A stretch of 64,000 bases of DNA from positions 2,514,501 through 2,578,500 of the forward strand of contig NZ_VAWE01000001.1 of NCBI RefSeq assembly GCF_005795905.1, written 5' to 3'. Within the stretch, counting starts at the first letter, position 1. The number at the start of each line of letters is the position of its first letter. Of the stretch, positions 28,011-37,448 are shown piece by piece. The DNA comes from Streptomyces marianii. Lineage in GTDB: Bacteria > Actinomycetota > Actinomycetes > Streptomycetales > Streptomycetaceae. Under the pieces are notes generated by a model that saw only the letters and a list, made by a program, of their open reading frames with translations, was not told the origin of the DNA and made no database searches. The position numbers and the translations under genes were made by a program.

Positions 28011-28049
28011 GCGGCCGCGTTTACCAAGTTTTGGTAAAGCGCGGCCGCC
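28011..28049. terminator. Long hairpin downstream of the thioredoxin-TPR gene
   Basis: GCGGCCGCG TTTACCAA at 28011-28027 pairs with TTGGTAAA GCGCGGCCGC at 28031-28048, with a GTT loop and one extra C. It lies about 110 bases past the stop of the minus-strand gene at 28159 and could terminate it; the inner TTTACCAA...TTGGTAAA could also be an operator. Confidence 0.5.
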
Positions 28050-28158
28050 GTTTGTCACTGTGTCGCCAAACCGGCGCGCACGCCCGACACTCCGGGCGGT
28101 GGCCCCCACCTCAGGGCGCCGCCCGGAACGGGGGCGCCGGAAACCGGTCTCCTCGACG

Positions 28159-29127
28159 TCAGAAGAGGACCCTCGCAAGTGCCGTGCGCGCCGCCGTCAC
28201 CCGCGGGTCGTCCGGACCGATCACCTCGAACAGCTCCAGCAGCCGCAGCCGGGCGGCGTCGCGGTCCTCGCCCGCCGTGCGGCGCACGGTCTCGACGAGC
28301 CGGCCGAAGGCGTCCTGCACATGGCCCCCGGCGAGATCCAGGTCCGCCGCGGCGATCTGCGCCGGTACGTCCTCCGGACGGTCGGCGGCCTCCTGGCGCA
28401 CCTTCTGCGGATCCATCTCCCGCACCCGGGAGAGCAGTTCCGCCTGCGCGAGGCCGAGCTTGGCCTCGGAGTTCGCGGGGTCGTCGGAGAGGATGTTCCG
28501 GTATGCCCGGATGGCACCGCCGAGGTCGCCGGCGTCGAGCGCGTCGACCGCGGCCTCGAGCACCGCGTCGTGCGGGCCGGGAGCGGGCGCGGCGACGGCC
28601 GCGGGCTCGTCGGCCTCCGCGTCGACGGTCAGACCGGTGAGACCGAAGCGCTGCTCGCCGACCTGGATCAGCTGGTCGAGTGTCTCTCGGATCTGGGGCT
28701 CCGGGGCCAGGCCCTGGAAGAGCGGCAGCGCCTGGCCGGCGACCACCGCGAAGACGGCCGGGATCCCCTGGATCCCGAACTGCTGCATCAGCATCTGGTT
28801 GGCTTCGACGTCGATCTTGGCGAGCACGAAGCGGCCGTTGTACTCGCCTGCCAGCCGCTCCAGCACCGGGCTCAGCTGCTTGCAGGGCTCGCACCACTCG
28901 GCCCAGAAGTCGAGGACGACCGGGACCTCCGCCGAACGCTGGAGAACGTCCCGCTCGAAGCCCGCCTCGTCGACGTCGATCACCAGGGCGGACGGGGGCA
29001 CCGCACCGCCGCCGCCCTGCCGGGCGGCCTCCGCGCGCGTCTGCTCGGCCTTGGCCTTGGCCTCACCGGCCGCCTTCACCGCGGCGAGGTCGACGACGCC
29101 GCTCATGGACATGTTCCTAGGCTGCAT
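28159..29127 (-). CDS. Thioredoxin-TPR co-chaperone (CnoX/YbbN type)
   Basis: A 322-residue cytoplasmic protein. An Ala/Lys-rich N-terminus leads to a thioredoxin domain at about residues 50-160 with active-site motif WAEWCEPCK, keeping both Cys. The C-terminal 150 residues form TPR-like helices (GDLGGAIRAYRNILSDDPANSEAKLGLAQ). This is the layout of CnoX, which protects proteins under oxidative stress and hands them to chaperones. The ATG at 29127 is chosen because GGAGG lies eight bases upstream. It is divergent from a TetR gene. Confidence 0.88.
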   Translation of the reverse strand: MQPRNMSMSGVVDLAAVKAAGEAKAKAEQTRAEAARQGGGGAVPPSALVIDVDEAGFERDVLQRSAEVPVVLDFWAEWCEPCKQLSPVLERLAGEYNGRFVLAKIDVEANQMLMQQFGIQGIPAVFAVVAGQALPLFQGLAPEPQIRETLDQLIQVGEQRFGLTGLTVDAEADEPAAVAAPAPGPHDAVLEAAVDALDAGDLGGAIRAYRNILSDDPANSEAKLGLAQAELLSRVREMDPQKVRQEAADRPEDVPAQIAAADLDLAGGHVQDAFGRLVETVRRTAGEDRDAARLRLLELFEVIGPDDPRVTAARTALARVLF

Positions 29128-29254
29128 GAGTACATCCTCCCCCCTCGGCGCGCGCGAGTGAAAAATCCGGAGCGCCGGGCCTGTGCACCGGTCGTGCGTA
29201 CCGGCCCCGCGCGCCCGCGCCGGGTCCCCACCCGGCGCCGGCGACTGTCGCTTT

Positions 29255-29271
29255 CGCTACGAGTCGTAGCG
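29255..29271. promoter_or_regulatory. Palindromic operator between the CnoX-type and TetR genes
   Basis: CGCTACGA-G-TCGTAGCG is a perfect 17-bp inverted repeat about 85 bases upstream of the TetR gene. The position suggests autoregulation by that TetR protein and possibly control of the divergent gene. Confidence 0.6.
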
Positions 29272-29355
29272 TAACTCGTCCGGAGGGGAGCCGGGGCGCG
29301 TCCCCCGGTGAAGTGGCTCACAGCGATCCACCTACTGGCCGGTATGGTCGCCTCC

Positions 29356-29982
29356 ATGTGCAGTCACCGTCGCCGGGCCGCGCCCCGCACCGGCCGTCCC
29401 CGCAGCGCCGAGGCGGACGCCGCCATCCTCGACGCCACCAGGGCGGCACTGGTGGAGCTGGGATGGTCGAAGCTGACGCTCGGCGACGTGGCGACCCGGG
29501 CCGGGGTGGCGAAGACGACGGTGTACCGGCGCTGGGCGGGCAAGAGCGAGCTGGTGGTGGACGCGGTCGCGGAGCTCTTCGACGAGTTGGAGCTGCCCGA
29601 CCGGGGCAGCCTGGCCGCGGACATCGAGGGCGTGGTGTTGCAGTTCGCCACGCTGCTGGAACGGCCCGAGGCCAGGACGGCGCTGATGGCCGTGGTGGCG
29701 GAGTCGACGACCGACGAGCCGCTGCGCGAGCGGATCAGGGTGTCGATCGTGGACCGGCAGAAACGGCTGGTTCTGGAGGGTCGTGCCCGGGCACAGGCGC
29801 GCGGCGAGCTCCCGGAGGAGACCGACCCGGCGGCGGCCGCCCGCACCGCCGATCTGATCTTCGACGTGATCGCGGGCGCGGTCGTGCACCGGGCGCTGGT
29901 GAGCTGCGAACCCGTCGACGAGGACTGGGTCCGCCGCTTCACCGCGGTGCTGCTGGGCGGACTGGGGGCGGCGGAGTCCTGA
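29356..29982 (+). CDS. TetR/AcrR family regulator
   Basis: A 208-residue repressor-type protein. The N-terminal HTH is at about residues 20-65 (ADAAILDATRAALVELGWSKLTLGDVATRAGVAKTTVYRRWAGKSELV), a clear TetR signature. The C-terminal helices form the ligand domain, with WVRRFTAVLLGGLGA at the end. ATG 29356 (MCSHRRRAAPRTGRPR) is preferred; an upstream in-frame start at 29308 would add 16 atypical residues. The palindrome at 29255-29271 is its likely site. The ligand and any other targets are unknown. Confidence 0.87.
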   Translation: MCSHRRRAAPRTGRPRSAEADAAILDATRAALVELGWSKLTLGDVATRAGVAKTTVYRRWAGKSELVVDAVAELFDELELPDRGSLAADIEGVVLQFATLLERPEARTALMAVVAESTTDEPLRERIRVSIVDRQKRLVLEGRARAQARGELPEETDPAAAARTADLIFDVIAGAVVHRALVSCEPVDEDWVRRFTAVLLGGLGAAES

Positions 29983-30336
29983 CCGGCGGCCCGCGCCACG
30001 GGCGGGCGGGATGGCTGCCGGTCGTCGGCGGTCGAGGTGGCCGCACAAGGCGGGCCGTCGACCGCCCGCCGCCGGCAGTCGGGGTGACAGCCCGCCACCG
30101 GCCGTGGAGGAGCGCTCGCCACCGCCGACCTCACCGCCACGGACCTCACCACCGCCGACCTCACCGCCACGGACCTCACCACCGCCGACCTCACCGCCAC
30201 GGACCTCACCGCGCGGAACCACGGACCGGACGCCCCCGAGGTCCCGCCGCGTACCCCCGACCGGCCGGCCCGCTCCGGAGCCTCACCGAAGCCGGTGCCG
30301 TGCCTCCACCCGGGGACGTAGGCGCCGAGCCCGGGT
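29983..30336. other. Intergenic region with a repeat that reads as pentapeptide repeats
   Basis: No complete gene. One frame, open from just after a TGA at 30085-30087, encodes TADLT-ATDLT units through 30210 and continues to a stop near 30320, but no ATG, GTG or TTG precedes the repeats in that frame. It may be a remnant. Confidence 0.4.
30121..30210 (+). repeat. Three exact 30-bp tandem repeats
   Basis: The 30-bp unit beginning ACCGCCGACCTCACCGCCAC and ending GGACCTCACC occurs three times exactly. On the + strand the unit encodes (T/A)(A/T)DLT pairs, the A(D/N)Lxx pattern of pentapeptide-repeat proteins, with every codon ending in G or C. On the minus strand it encodes GEV/GGE runs with poorer codon use. 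Confidence 0.85.
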
Positions 30337-31149
30337 CTACAGGGCGAAGACGCGGCGTGCGTTGCCGGACAGGAACAACTCGCGTGCTTCCTCGTCGAGT
30401 TCCAGCCGGTCCAGGTGCTCCAGGGCTTGGGCGGGGGTGATCATCGGGTAGTTCGTGCCGAAGAGGACCTTGCGGCGGCCCCGGCCGCGCAGGTAGTCCA
30501 CGAGTTCGGCCGGGTAGCGGCGGGCGGTGTAGGCGCTGGTGTCGATGTAGACGTTCTCGTGTTTGTCCGCGACCGCGATCATCTCCGTCGTCCACGGGTA
30601 GCCGATGTGCCCGCAGACGATGGTCAACTCCGGGAAGTCCAGCGCCACCTGATCGACGTAGGGGATCGGCCGCCCGGTCTCCGACGGTTTGAGCGGACCG
30701 GTGTGCCCGACCTGGGTGCAGAAGGGGACGCCGAGTTCGACGCATGCCGCGTAGAGCGGGTAGTACAGCCGGTCGGTGGGCGGCAGCTCCCACAGCCACG
30801 GCACCACGCGCAGGGCCACGAACCCCAGCTCCCGAACCGCCCGCCGCAGCTCGCGCACCGCCGCCATGGGCCGGGCCAGGTCGGCGCCCGCCACCCCGCG
30901 CAGCCGTCCGCCCGCCGCGGCGACGAACCCGGCGACCTCGTCGTTGTCGATCAGCGCACCCTGCGGCCCGTACCAGGCAGCGGCCAGACCGATCTCCACG
31001 TCCGCCGCTTCCAGCGCGGCCACCGTCAGCTCCACCGGCAGCGCCTCCTCCAGGAGTCCGAGCCCGGTCCACCTCCGCAAGGACTCGAACATCTCGTGGT
31101 TGGAGTGGCGCAACGTCGGATGCTGCATCCAGGCATCGATGACCGGCAC
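30337..31149 (-). CDS. Amidohydrolase-2 family metal-dependent hydrolase
   Basis: A 270-residue TIM-barrel protein of the amidohydrolase 2 family, which includes decarboxylases and lactone/amide hydrolases of aromatic acid degradation. The start MPVIDAWMQHPTLRH stands where the HxH metal site usually lies but shows only one His in that place; CTQVGHTG and TIVCGHIGYPW, and VLFGTNYPM near the end, are the remaining metal and catalytic segments. The substrate is not predictable. ATG 31149 is used. It converges on the TetR gene, and the palindrome 31198-31211 just upstream is its probable operator. Confidence 0.85.
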   Translation of the reverse strand: MPVIDAWMQHPTLRHSNHEMFESLRRWTGLGLLEEALPVELTVAALEAADVEIGLAAAWYGPQGALIDNDEVAGFVAAAGGRLRGVAGADLARPMAAVRELRRAVRELGFVALRVVPWLWELPPTDRLYYPLYAACVELGVPFCTQVGHTGPLKPSETGRPIPYVDQVALDFPELTIVCGHIGYPWTTEMIAVADKHENVYIDTSAYTARRYPAELVDYLRGRGRRKVLFGTNYPMITPAQALEHLDRLELDEEARELFLSGNARRVFAL

Positions 31150-31197
31150 GGTTCTGGCCCCTCCTCCGAGCCGCTGTGGCGAGCAGACCCCAGCGGC

Positions 31198-31211
31198 TAA
31201 GCGATCGCTTA
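31198..31211. promoter_or_regulatory. Palindromic operator upstream of the amidohydrolase gene
   Basis: TAAGCGATCGCTTA is a perfect 14-bp palindrome 49 bases before the start codon. AAGCGnnCGCTT palindromes are typical TetR-family operators. It does not match the palindrome before the nearby tetR gene, so another regulator may act here. Confidence 0.6.
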
Positions 31212-31491
31212 CCCGGACTCTAGCGGGAACCCGGCCGGTGGACTACCCGACAGTAGGGATGTGCCGGTACCGGCCGGCCGGGCCCTGCGGGAGCCCGCGG
31301 CCTGCCCCGCACTCATTCCCCCGTGGGCGACTCGCGTTCCTCCGTCCCCGCACCGCGACCTTCCCGTCACGGCCCTGCGGAGGCGGCCGCGGCCGGACCG
31401 TAAACCCGGCGACGCCCTCCAGCGTCACCGACCGCCCCGTCCGGCCCCGACCTCCCGCAGACGAACCAGTCCTTCGACGCCCGGCCCCGGC

Positions 31492-33192
<1,701 letters not shown>

Positions 33193-33200
33193 ACCCACGA

Positions 33201-33224
33201 ATTTACTAGGACGTCCTAGTAAAT
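33201..33224. promoter_or_regulatory. Perfect 24-bp palindrome at the icmA start
   Basis: ATTTACTAGGAC followed by its exact complement GTCCTAGTAAAT. It begins 9 bases upstream of the icmA ATG and must lie in or at the promoter or 5' end of the mRNA. TACTAGGACGTCCTAGTA is the form of a TetR-type operator of acyl-CoA metabolism genes; the regulator is not adjacent. Confidence 0.75.
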
Positions 33225-33265
33225 GTCGATGGCAGACCGCCGTACGCGTGCGTACGGCGGGGTGA

Positions 33266-33598
33266 CTACGCCTTGACGGCCACCGGCTCCGACTCGCTGA
33301 CCAGCGGCGCTACCGAGCGTGTGACATTGCGCTCGACGAAGAAGGCGACGAAGGGGATCGTCCCGGAGAGCAGCACCCACAGCAGCCTGCCGAACGGCCA
33401 CTTGGCCTTGGAGCCGAGGTCGAAGGCGAAGACCAGGTAGACGATGTAGAGGACGCCGTGCGCCTGGGAGACGGCGAAGGTGATGTCCTCACCCGTGTCG
33501 AAACCGTACTTGAACACCATGGAGGTGCACAGCACGAGCAGCATGACGGCGGTGACGTAGGCCATCACCCGGTAACGGGTCAGGACGCTCTTCTTCAT
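33266..33598 (-). CDS. DUF3817 family membrane protein
   Basis: A 110-residue integral membrane protein with three helices at about residues 10-28, 40-62 and 68-88, the last followed by VERNVTRS. The family (DUF3817) is small and of unknown function, often near growth and cell-envelope genes in actinobacteria. ATG 33598. A second DUF3817 gene lies at 34750-35094. The two flank a MarR gene and a thiamine-binding protein gene on the same strand, so this could be a loose cluster. Confidence 0.87.
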   Translation of the reverse strand: MKKSVLTRYRVMAYVTAVMLLVLCTSMVFKYGFDTGEDITFAVSQAHGVLYIVYLVFAFDLGSKAKWPFGRLLWVLLSGTIPFVAFFVERNVTRSVAPLVSESEPVAVKA

Positions 33599-33686
33599 GG
33601 CGATGAGGGTAACGGTCCGCTTTGGGCGATCTTCGGGTGGGTCGGCCCCGGGCCGAGGCGGCCCGGCACACGTCCGCCGGGGCCGG

Positions 33687-34196
33687 TCAGCCCTCGTCGA
33701 AGTCGTGCGCCGCGACCCTCAGCGGCCGCAGCAGCGCGAAGATCTCCGCGCACTCCTCGGAGTCGTAGGCGCCGAGCCCGAAGTCCATCTCCATGAGGTC
33801 CCGGGTGGCCGCCTCGACGACCTCGCGCCCCTTGTCCGTGATGGAGGCCAGCGTGCCGCGGCCGTCGTTGGGGTTGGGCCGCTTGGCGACCAGACCGGAT
33901 CTCACCAGGCGGTCCACGGTGTTCGTGACGGAGGTCGGGTGGACCATCAGCCGCTCACCGATCTTGGACATCGGCAGCTCCCCGGCCTTGGAGAAGGTGA
34001 GCAGCACCAGCGCCTCGTACCGGGCGAAGGTCAGCCCGTACGGCTTGACCACGGCGTCGACCTCGGCGAGCAGGATCTGGTGGGCCCGCATGATCGAGGT
34101 GATCGCGGCCATCGAGGGCACGGGGCCCCAGCGCTGCTGCCAGAGCTCGTCGGCTCGGGCGATGGGGTCGAAGGGAAGGCTGAGCGGCTTCGGCAC
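33687..34196 (-). CDS. MarR family regulator
   Basis: A 169-residue winged-helix regulator. The DNA-binding region is SKAGELPMSKIGERLMVHPTSVTNTVDRLVRSGLVAKR with the wing RPNPNDGRGTLASITDKG; flanking helices give the dimer. The GTG at 34196 has AAGG nine bases upstream and begins MPKPLSLPFDPIARADELW; the GTG at 34214 would add six residues. The bases upstream contain CTGGTCACATGCTGGTCAG, a possible binding site. It is followed by the DUF3817 gene. The ligand is unknown. Confidence 0.88.
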   Translation of the reverse strand: MPKPLSLPFDPIARADELWQQRWGPVPSMAAITSIMRAHQILLAEVDAVVKPYGLTFARYEALVLLTFSKAGELPMSKIGERLMVHPTSVTNTVDRLVRSGLVAKRPNPNDGRGTLASITDKGREVVEAATRDLMEMDFGLGAYDSEECAEIFALLRPLRVAAHDFDEG

Positions 34197-34459
34197 GGCA
34201 TCGACCTTACCCACTGGTCACATGCTGGTCAGCCCTGTCTCGCACTTCGGTCGTCCCCCGCCCGCGACCAGTCCGCCTCCCGCCGCGCGGCCCGCCGCGG
34301 CCGGCGCCGTGCGGCGGGCGGCGGCGGGCGCGGCGGGAGGCGGGCGGCGGCGGGCGCGGCGGGAGGCGGGCGGCGGCGGGGGGCGGGCTGGGCACCGGGG
34401 GCGACACGGTCCCGGCCGTTCGAACGGAGACCGCGTCCGAGCGGGTGGGACGGTGCCGG
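34197..34459. other. Intergenic region with G-rich repeats
   Basis: Contains the MarR gene promoter at the left and a 26-bp G-rich repeat (34315-34380). No gene is supported; the Arg/Gly/Pro-rich open frames are a composition effect. Confidence 0.5.
34315..34380. repeat. 26-bp G-rich tandem repeat, two and a half copies
   Basis: The unit beginning CGGGCGGCGGCGGGCGCGGC and ending GGGAGG occurs at 34315-34340 and 34341-34366, with a partial copy to 34380. The + strand has many runs of three or more G and could form a G-quadruplex. Confidence 0.75.
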
Positions 34460-34753
34460 TCAGGCGGACAGGTGGCGTTCCACGGTCTCGACCTTGCCCG
34501 TCAGACCGTCCGTGACGCCCGGCCTGACGTCGGCCTTGAGGACGAGGGAGACGCGCGGGGCGCGTGCCTCGACCGCGGCGACGGCGCGCCTGACGACGTC
34601 CATCACCTCGTCCCACTCACCTTCGACCGAGGTGAACATCGCATCCGTGCGGTTCGGCAGTCCGGACTCGCGGACGACGCGGACCGCGTCGGCGACGTAC
34701 TCGCCGACGTCCTCGCCCACGCCGAGCGGGGTGACGGAGAAGGCGACGATCAC
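34460..34753 (-). CDS. MTH1187-family thiamine-binding protein
   Basis: A 97-residue ferredoxin-like protein of the YqgV/MTH1187 family (formerly DUF77), whose members bind thiamine. The start [24 protein letters not shown] and the [14 protein letters not shown] region are characteristic. It has no signal or membrane segment. The GTG start overlaps the stop of the upstream DUF3817 gene as GTGA (34750-34753), so the two are translationally coupled. Thiamine transport or thiamine-salvage genes are not nearby. Confidence 0.87.
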   Translation of the reverse strand: MIVAFSVTPLGVGEDVGEYVADAVRVVRESGLPNRTDAMFTSVEGEWDEVMDVVRRAVAAVEARAPRVSLVLKADVRPGVTDGLTGKVETVERHLSA

Positions 34754-35094
34754 GCGTTCACCGTGCCCTCACGGCGGGCGCGGGAGGCGATGACCGCGTC
34801 CGCGGCGGCGCGCTTGAGCTTGCGGTCGGCGAAGAAGCCGCCGAACGGGACCACCGACAGGACGAAGTAGACCGCGGCCGTCCTGACGTCCCACTTGGTG
34901 CGGTTCCAGGCGTCCAGCCAGAAGAGCACGTACAGGATGAAGAGGACGCCGTGGATCGCGCCCATGACCGGGACCGCGTTGAACTCCGTCGTGCGCTTGA
35001 GTACCGAGCAGACGAGCAGGAGCAGGAAGGACACGGCCTCGGGACCGGAGACGAGCCGGAGGCGGTGGAGGGCGGAGGCGGTCTTGATGTCCAC
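34750..35094 (-). CDS. DUF3817 family membrane protein (second copy)
   Basis: A 114-residue membrane protein with three helices, [37 protein letters not shown] and [15 protein letters not shown], and a basic tail. It resembles the protein at 33266. GTG 35094 begins [20 protein letters not shown] and has GAAGG upstream; a longer start at 35154 would add a Pro-rich 20-residue head with no ribosome site. Its stop overlaps the thiamine-binding protein gene start. Function is unknown. Confidence 0.85.
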   Translation of the reverse strand: MDIKTASALHRLRLVSGPEAVSFLLLLVCSVLKRTTEFNAVPVMGAIHGVLFILYVLFWLDAWNRTKWDVRTAAVYFVLSVVPFGGFFADRKLKRAAADAVIASRARREGTVNA

Positions 35095-35267
35095 GGCGGG
35101 CACCTTCGGGGGAGGGGGCGATGGTCTTGTGAACGGACGCACAAGCGTAGCCATTCTGGCACCGCGTTTTCCCCGCCCTTTACCCGGGTGGCCTCGGGGT
35201 CGGGTCAGGGTCGTGTTCACTCCCGGGGGCCTGTCCGAACACGCGGCCCGCCCAGTACCTTCACCCC

Positions 35268-35906
35268 GTGGCAATGTTCCGACTTCAAGGCAGCAAAGTG
35301 CTCGCCGTCGACATGACCGGGGACTCCGTCAAGGCGAAGAACGGGTCCATGGTCGCGTACGACGGCCACATGGACTTCAAGAAACTGTCCGGCGGCGGTG
35401 AGGGCATCCGCGGCATGGTGACCCGCCGCCTCACCGGCGAGCAGATGACCATGATGGAGGTGAAGGGCCAGGGCACCTGCTATTTCGCCGATCGCGCCTC
35501 CGAGATCAATCTCGTCTCGCTGCACGGCGACAAGCTGTACGTCGAGTCGAGCAATCTCCTCTGCACGGACGGCGGGCTGCGCACCGGCACCAGCTTCACC
35601 GGACTGCGCGGCGGCGCGACCGGCAACGGACTGTTCACGACGACCGTCGAGGGCACGGGCCAGGCCGCGATCATGTCGGACGGCCCGGCCGTGGTGCTGC
35701 GCGTGACGCCCCAGTACCCGCTCTCCGTGGACCCGGGCGCCTACATCGCGCACCAGGGCGGTCTTCAGCAGCAGTTCCAGTCCGGGGTCACCTTCCGCAC
35801 GCTCATGGGCGAGGGCGGCGGCGAGGCCTTCCAGATCCGGTTCGAGGGCGACGGGCTCGTGTACGTGCAGCCGAGCGAGCGGAACACCATCGGAGGGGAC
35901 GTCTGA
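35268..35906 (+). CDS. AIM24 family protein (first of three)
   Basis: A 212-residue soluble all-beta protein of the AIM24/TerB-associated family, named after a yeast mitochondrial protein. Characteristic segments: GSMVAYDGHMDFKKLSGG near residue 25 and GNGLFTTTVEGTGQAAIMSDG. GTG 35268 is used; an ATG at 35274 is an alternative. The stop overlaps the next AIM24 start (TGATG), so the three genes form an operon. Function is not established; in bacteria AIM24 proteins are often near membrane-stress and tellurium-resistance genes. Confidence 0.86.
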   Translation: MAMFRLQGSKVLAVDMTGDSVKAKNGSMVAYDGHMDFKKLSGGGEGIRGMVTRRLTGEQMTMMEVKGQGTCYFADRASEINLVSLHGDKLYVESSNLLCTDGGLRTGTSFTGLRGGATGNGLFTTTVEGTGQAAIMSDGPAVVLRVTPQYPLSVDPGAYIAHQGGLQQQFQSGVTFRTLMGEGGGEAFQIRFEGDGLVYVQPSERNTIGGDV

Positions 35907-36556
35907 TGCCGTTCCGCGAGATCAACTCGAAGATGGTCGAGGCGACGGTGGTTCCCGGCCAGAAGATGTACAGCCAGCGCGGCGCGATGCTCGCCTACAA
36001 GGGCGACGTCTCCTTCACCCCGAACATCGCCGGCGGCCAGGGCGGCCTGATGTCGATGATCGGCCGGCGGGTCGCCGACGAGGCGACGCCGCTGATGACG
36101 GTCGAGGGCTCGGGCACGGTCATGTTCGGCCACGGCGGCCACCACATCCAGGTCATCGGCCTCACCGGCGACACCCTGTACGTCGAGGCCGACCGGCTGC
36201 TGGCCTTCGACGGCACCCTGCAGCAGGGCACGATGTTCATGGGCTCGCAGGGCGGGGTCATGGGGATGGTGCGCGGCCAGGTCACCGGCCAGGGCCTGTT
36301 CACCACCACCCTGAAGGGTCACGGCGCCGTTGCCGTCATGGCACACGGCGGGGTGATCGAACTGCCGATCACACCGGGCCGGCCGGTCCACGTGGACCCT
36401 CAGGCGTACGTCGCGCACCACGGCGACGTACGGAACAAGCTCTCCACCGCGCTGGGCTGGCGCGACATGGTGGGGCGCGGCTCGGGCGAGGCGTTCCAGC
36501 TCGAACTGAGCGGCAGTGGTGCGGTGTACGTCCAGGCGTCGGAGGAGAAGCTGTGA
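35906..36556 (+). CDS. AIM24 family protein (second of three)
   Basis: A 216-residue AIM24 protein. Segments GAMLAYKGDVSFTPNIAGG, GSGTVMFGHGGHHIQVIGLTG and GQGLFTTTLKGHGAVAVMAHGG are family hallmarks; the C-terminal GRGSGEAFQLELSGSGAVYVQ also occurs in the first protein. The ATG shares one base with the preceding stop, and its own stop overlaps the next start as GTGA. Sequence similarity to its neighbours shows origin by tandem duplication. No membrane segment is visible. Confidence 0.87.
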   Translation: MPFREINSKMVEATVVPGQKMYSQRGAMLAYKGDVSFTPNIAGGQGGLMSMIGRRVADEATPLMTVEGSGTVMFGHGGHHIQVIGLTGDTLYVEADRLLAFDGTLQQGTMFMGSQGGVMGMVRGQVTGQGLFTTTLKGHGAVAVMAHGGVIELPITPGRPVHVDPQAYVAHHGDVRNKLSTALGWRDMVGRGSGEAFQLELSGSGAVYVQASEEKL

Positions 36557-37326
36557 GCACGCCGGTGATTCATGATCCGATGACGCTGCCGAGCGACGAC
36601 AACGTCAACCCGTACACCTTCTGCGTGGAGCTCAAGGGCTCCCAGTGGTTCCTGCAGAAGGGGAAGATGATCGCCTACTACGGGCGGATCGACTTCAACG
36701 GGATCGGCCACGGCCGGCTGGACCGGCTGATGCGCACCAGCTTCCACTCGCCGCTGCACGCGAGCGACTGGGTGGTGGCCGAGGGCAGCGGCAAGATGCT
36801 GCTCGCGGACCGGGCCTTCGACGTCAACTCCTTCGACCTGGACGAGGGCAATCTGACGGTCCGGGCCGGGAACCTGCTGGCGTACCAGCCCTCGCTGGCC
36901 CTGAAGCAGTCGATCGTTCCCGGCTTCCTCACGCTGATCGGCACGGGGAAGTTCGTCGCGGCGTCGAACGGCCCCGTGGTCTTCATGGAGCCCCCGATCC
37001 GGGTGGACCCGCAGGCGCTGGTGGGCTGGGCGGACTGCCCTTCGCCGTGCCACCACTACGACCACGGATACATGAGCGGGGTGATGGGCGGCCTGCGGCA
37101 GCTGTCCGGGATCGGCGGTGCCTCGGGCGAGGAGCACCAGTTCGAGTTCGTCGGCGCGGGCACGGTGCTGATGCAGTCGACCGAGGCGCTCATGCCCGAA
37201 CAGGCGACCGGCGCGGTCCCGCACGCGGACGGGGTACCGGGCGGCGGTCACGGCGCCGGTCAACACGGCTCCACCCCGCGCCTGCCCGGTCAGCTGGGGG
37301 ACCTCCAGCGTCGCTTCGGCTTGTGA
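36553..37326 (+). CDS. AIM24 family protein (third of three)
   Basis: A 257-residue AIM24 protein, longer than the other two because of an N-terminal extension (STPVIHDPMTLPSDDNVNPYTF) and a C-terminal disordered Gly/His/Pro-rich tail. Core segments QKGKMIAYYGRIDFNGIG and HQFEFVGAGTVLMQSTEAL match the family. A CPSPCHHYDHGY stretch with two Cys and three His at about residues 158-168 could bind a metal; this is not in the other two copies. The GTG at 36553 overlaps the upstream stop. Confidence 0.86.
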   Translation: MSTPVIHDPMTLPSDDNVNPYTFCVELKGSQWFLQKGKMIAYYGRIDFNGIGHGRLDRLMRTSFHSPLHASDWVVAEGSGKMLLADRAFDVNSFDLDEGNLTVRAGNLLAYQPSLALKQSIVPGFLTLIGTGKFVAASNGPVVFMEPPIRVDPQALVGWADCPSPCHHYDHGYMSGVMGGLRQLSGIGGASGEEHQFEFVGAGTVLMQSTEALMPEQATGAVPHADGVPGGGHGAGQHGSTPRLPGQLGDLQRRFGL

Positions 37327-37438
37327 GCGGTAGGCTGCGGAGTGTGACGTCGAACGTCTGCACCCTTCTCGGGGGACTCGGGGTGCCGGATGTGACCGTC
37401 CCCGCTTTCGTCCGGATTTCAACTTCTTAGGGTAGTAT

Positions 37439-37448
37439 CCATATATGG
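37439..37448. promoter_or_regulatory. Palindrome at the start of the MarR gene
   Basis: CCATATATGG overlaps the ATG at 37445; TAGTAT at 37433-37438 looks like a -10 box, so transcription would start at or next to the start codon (leaderless). The palindrome could be an autoregulatory site. Confidence 0.45.
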
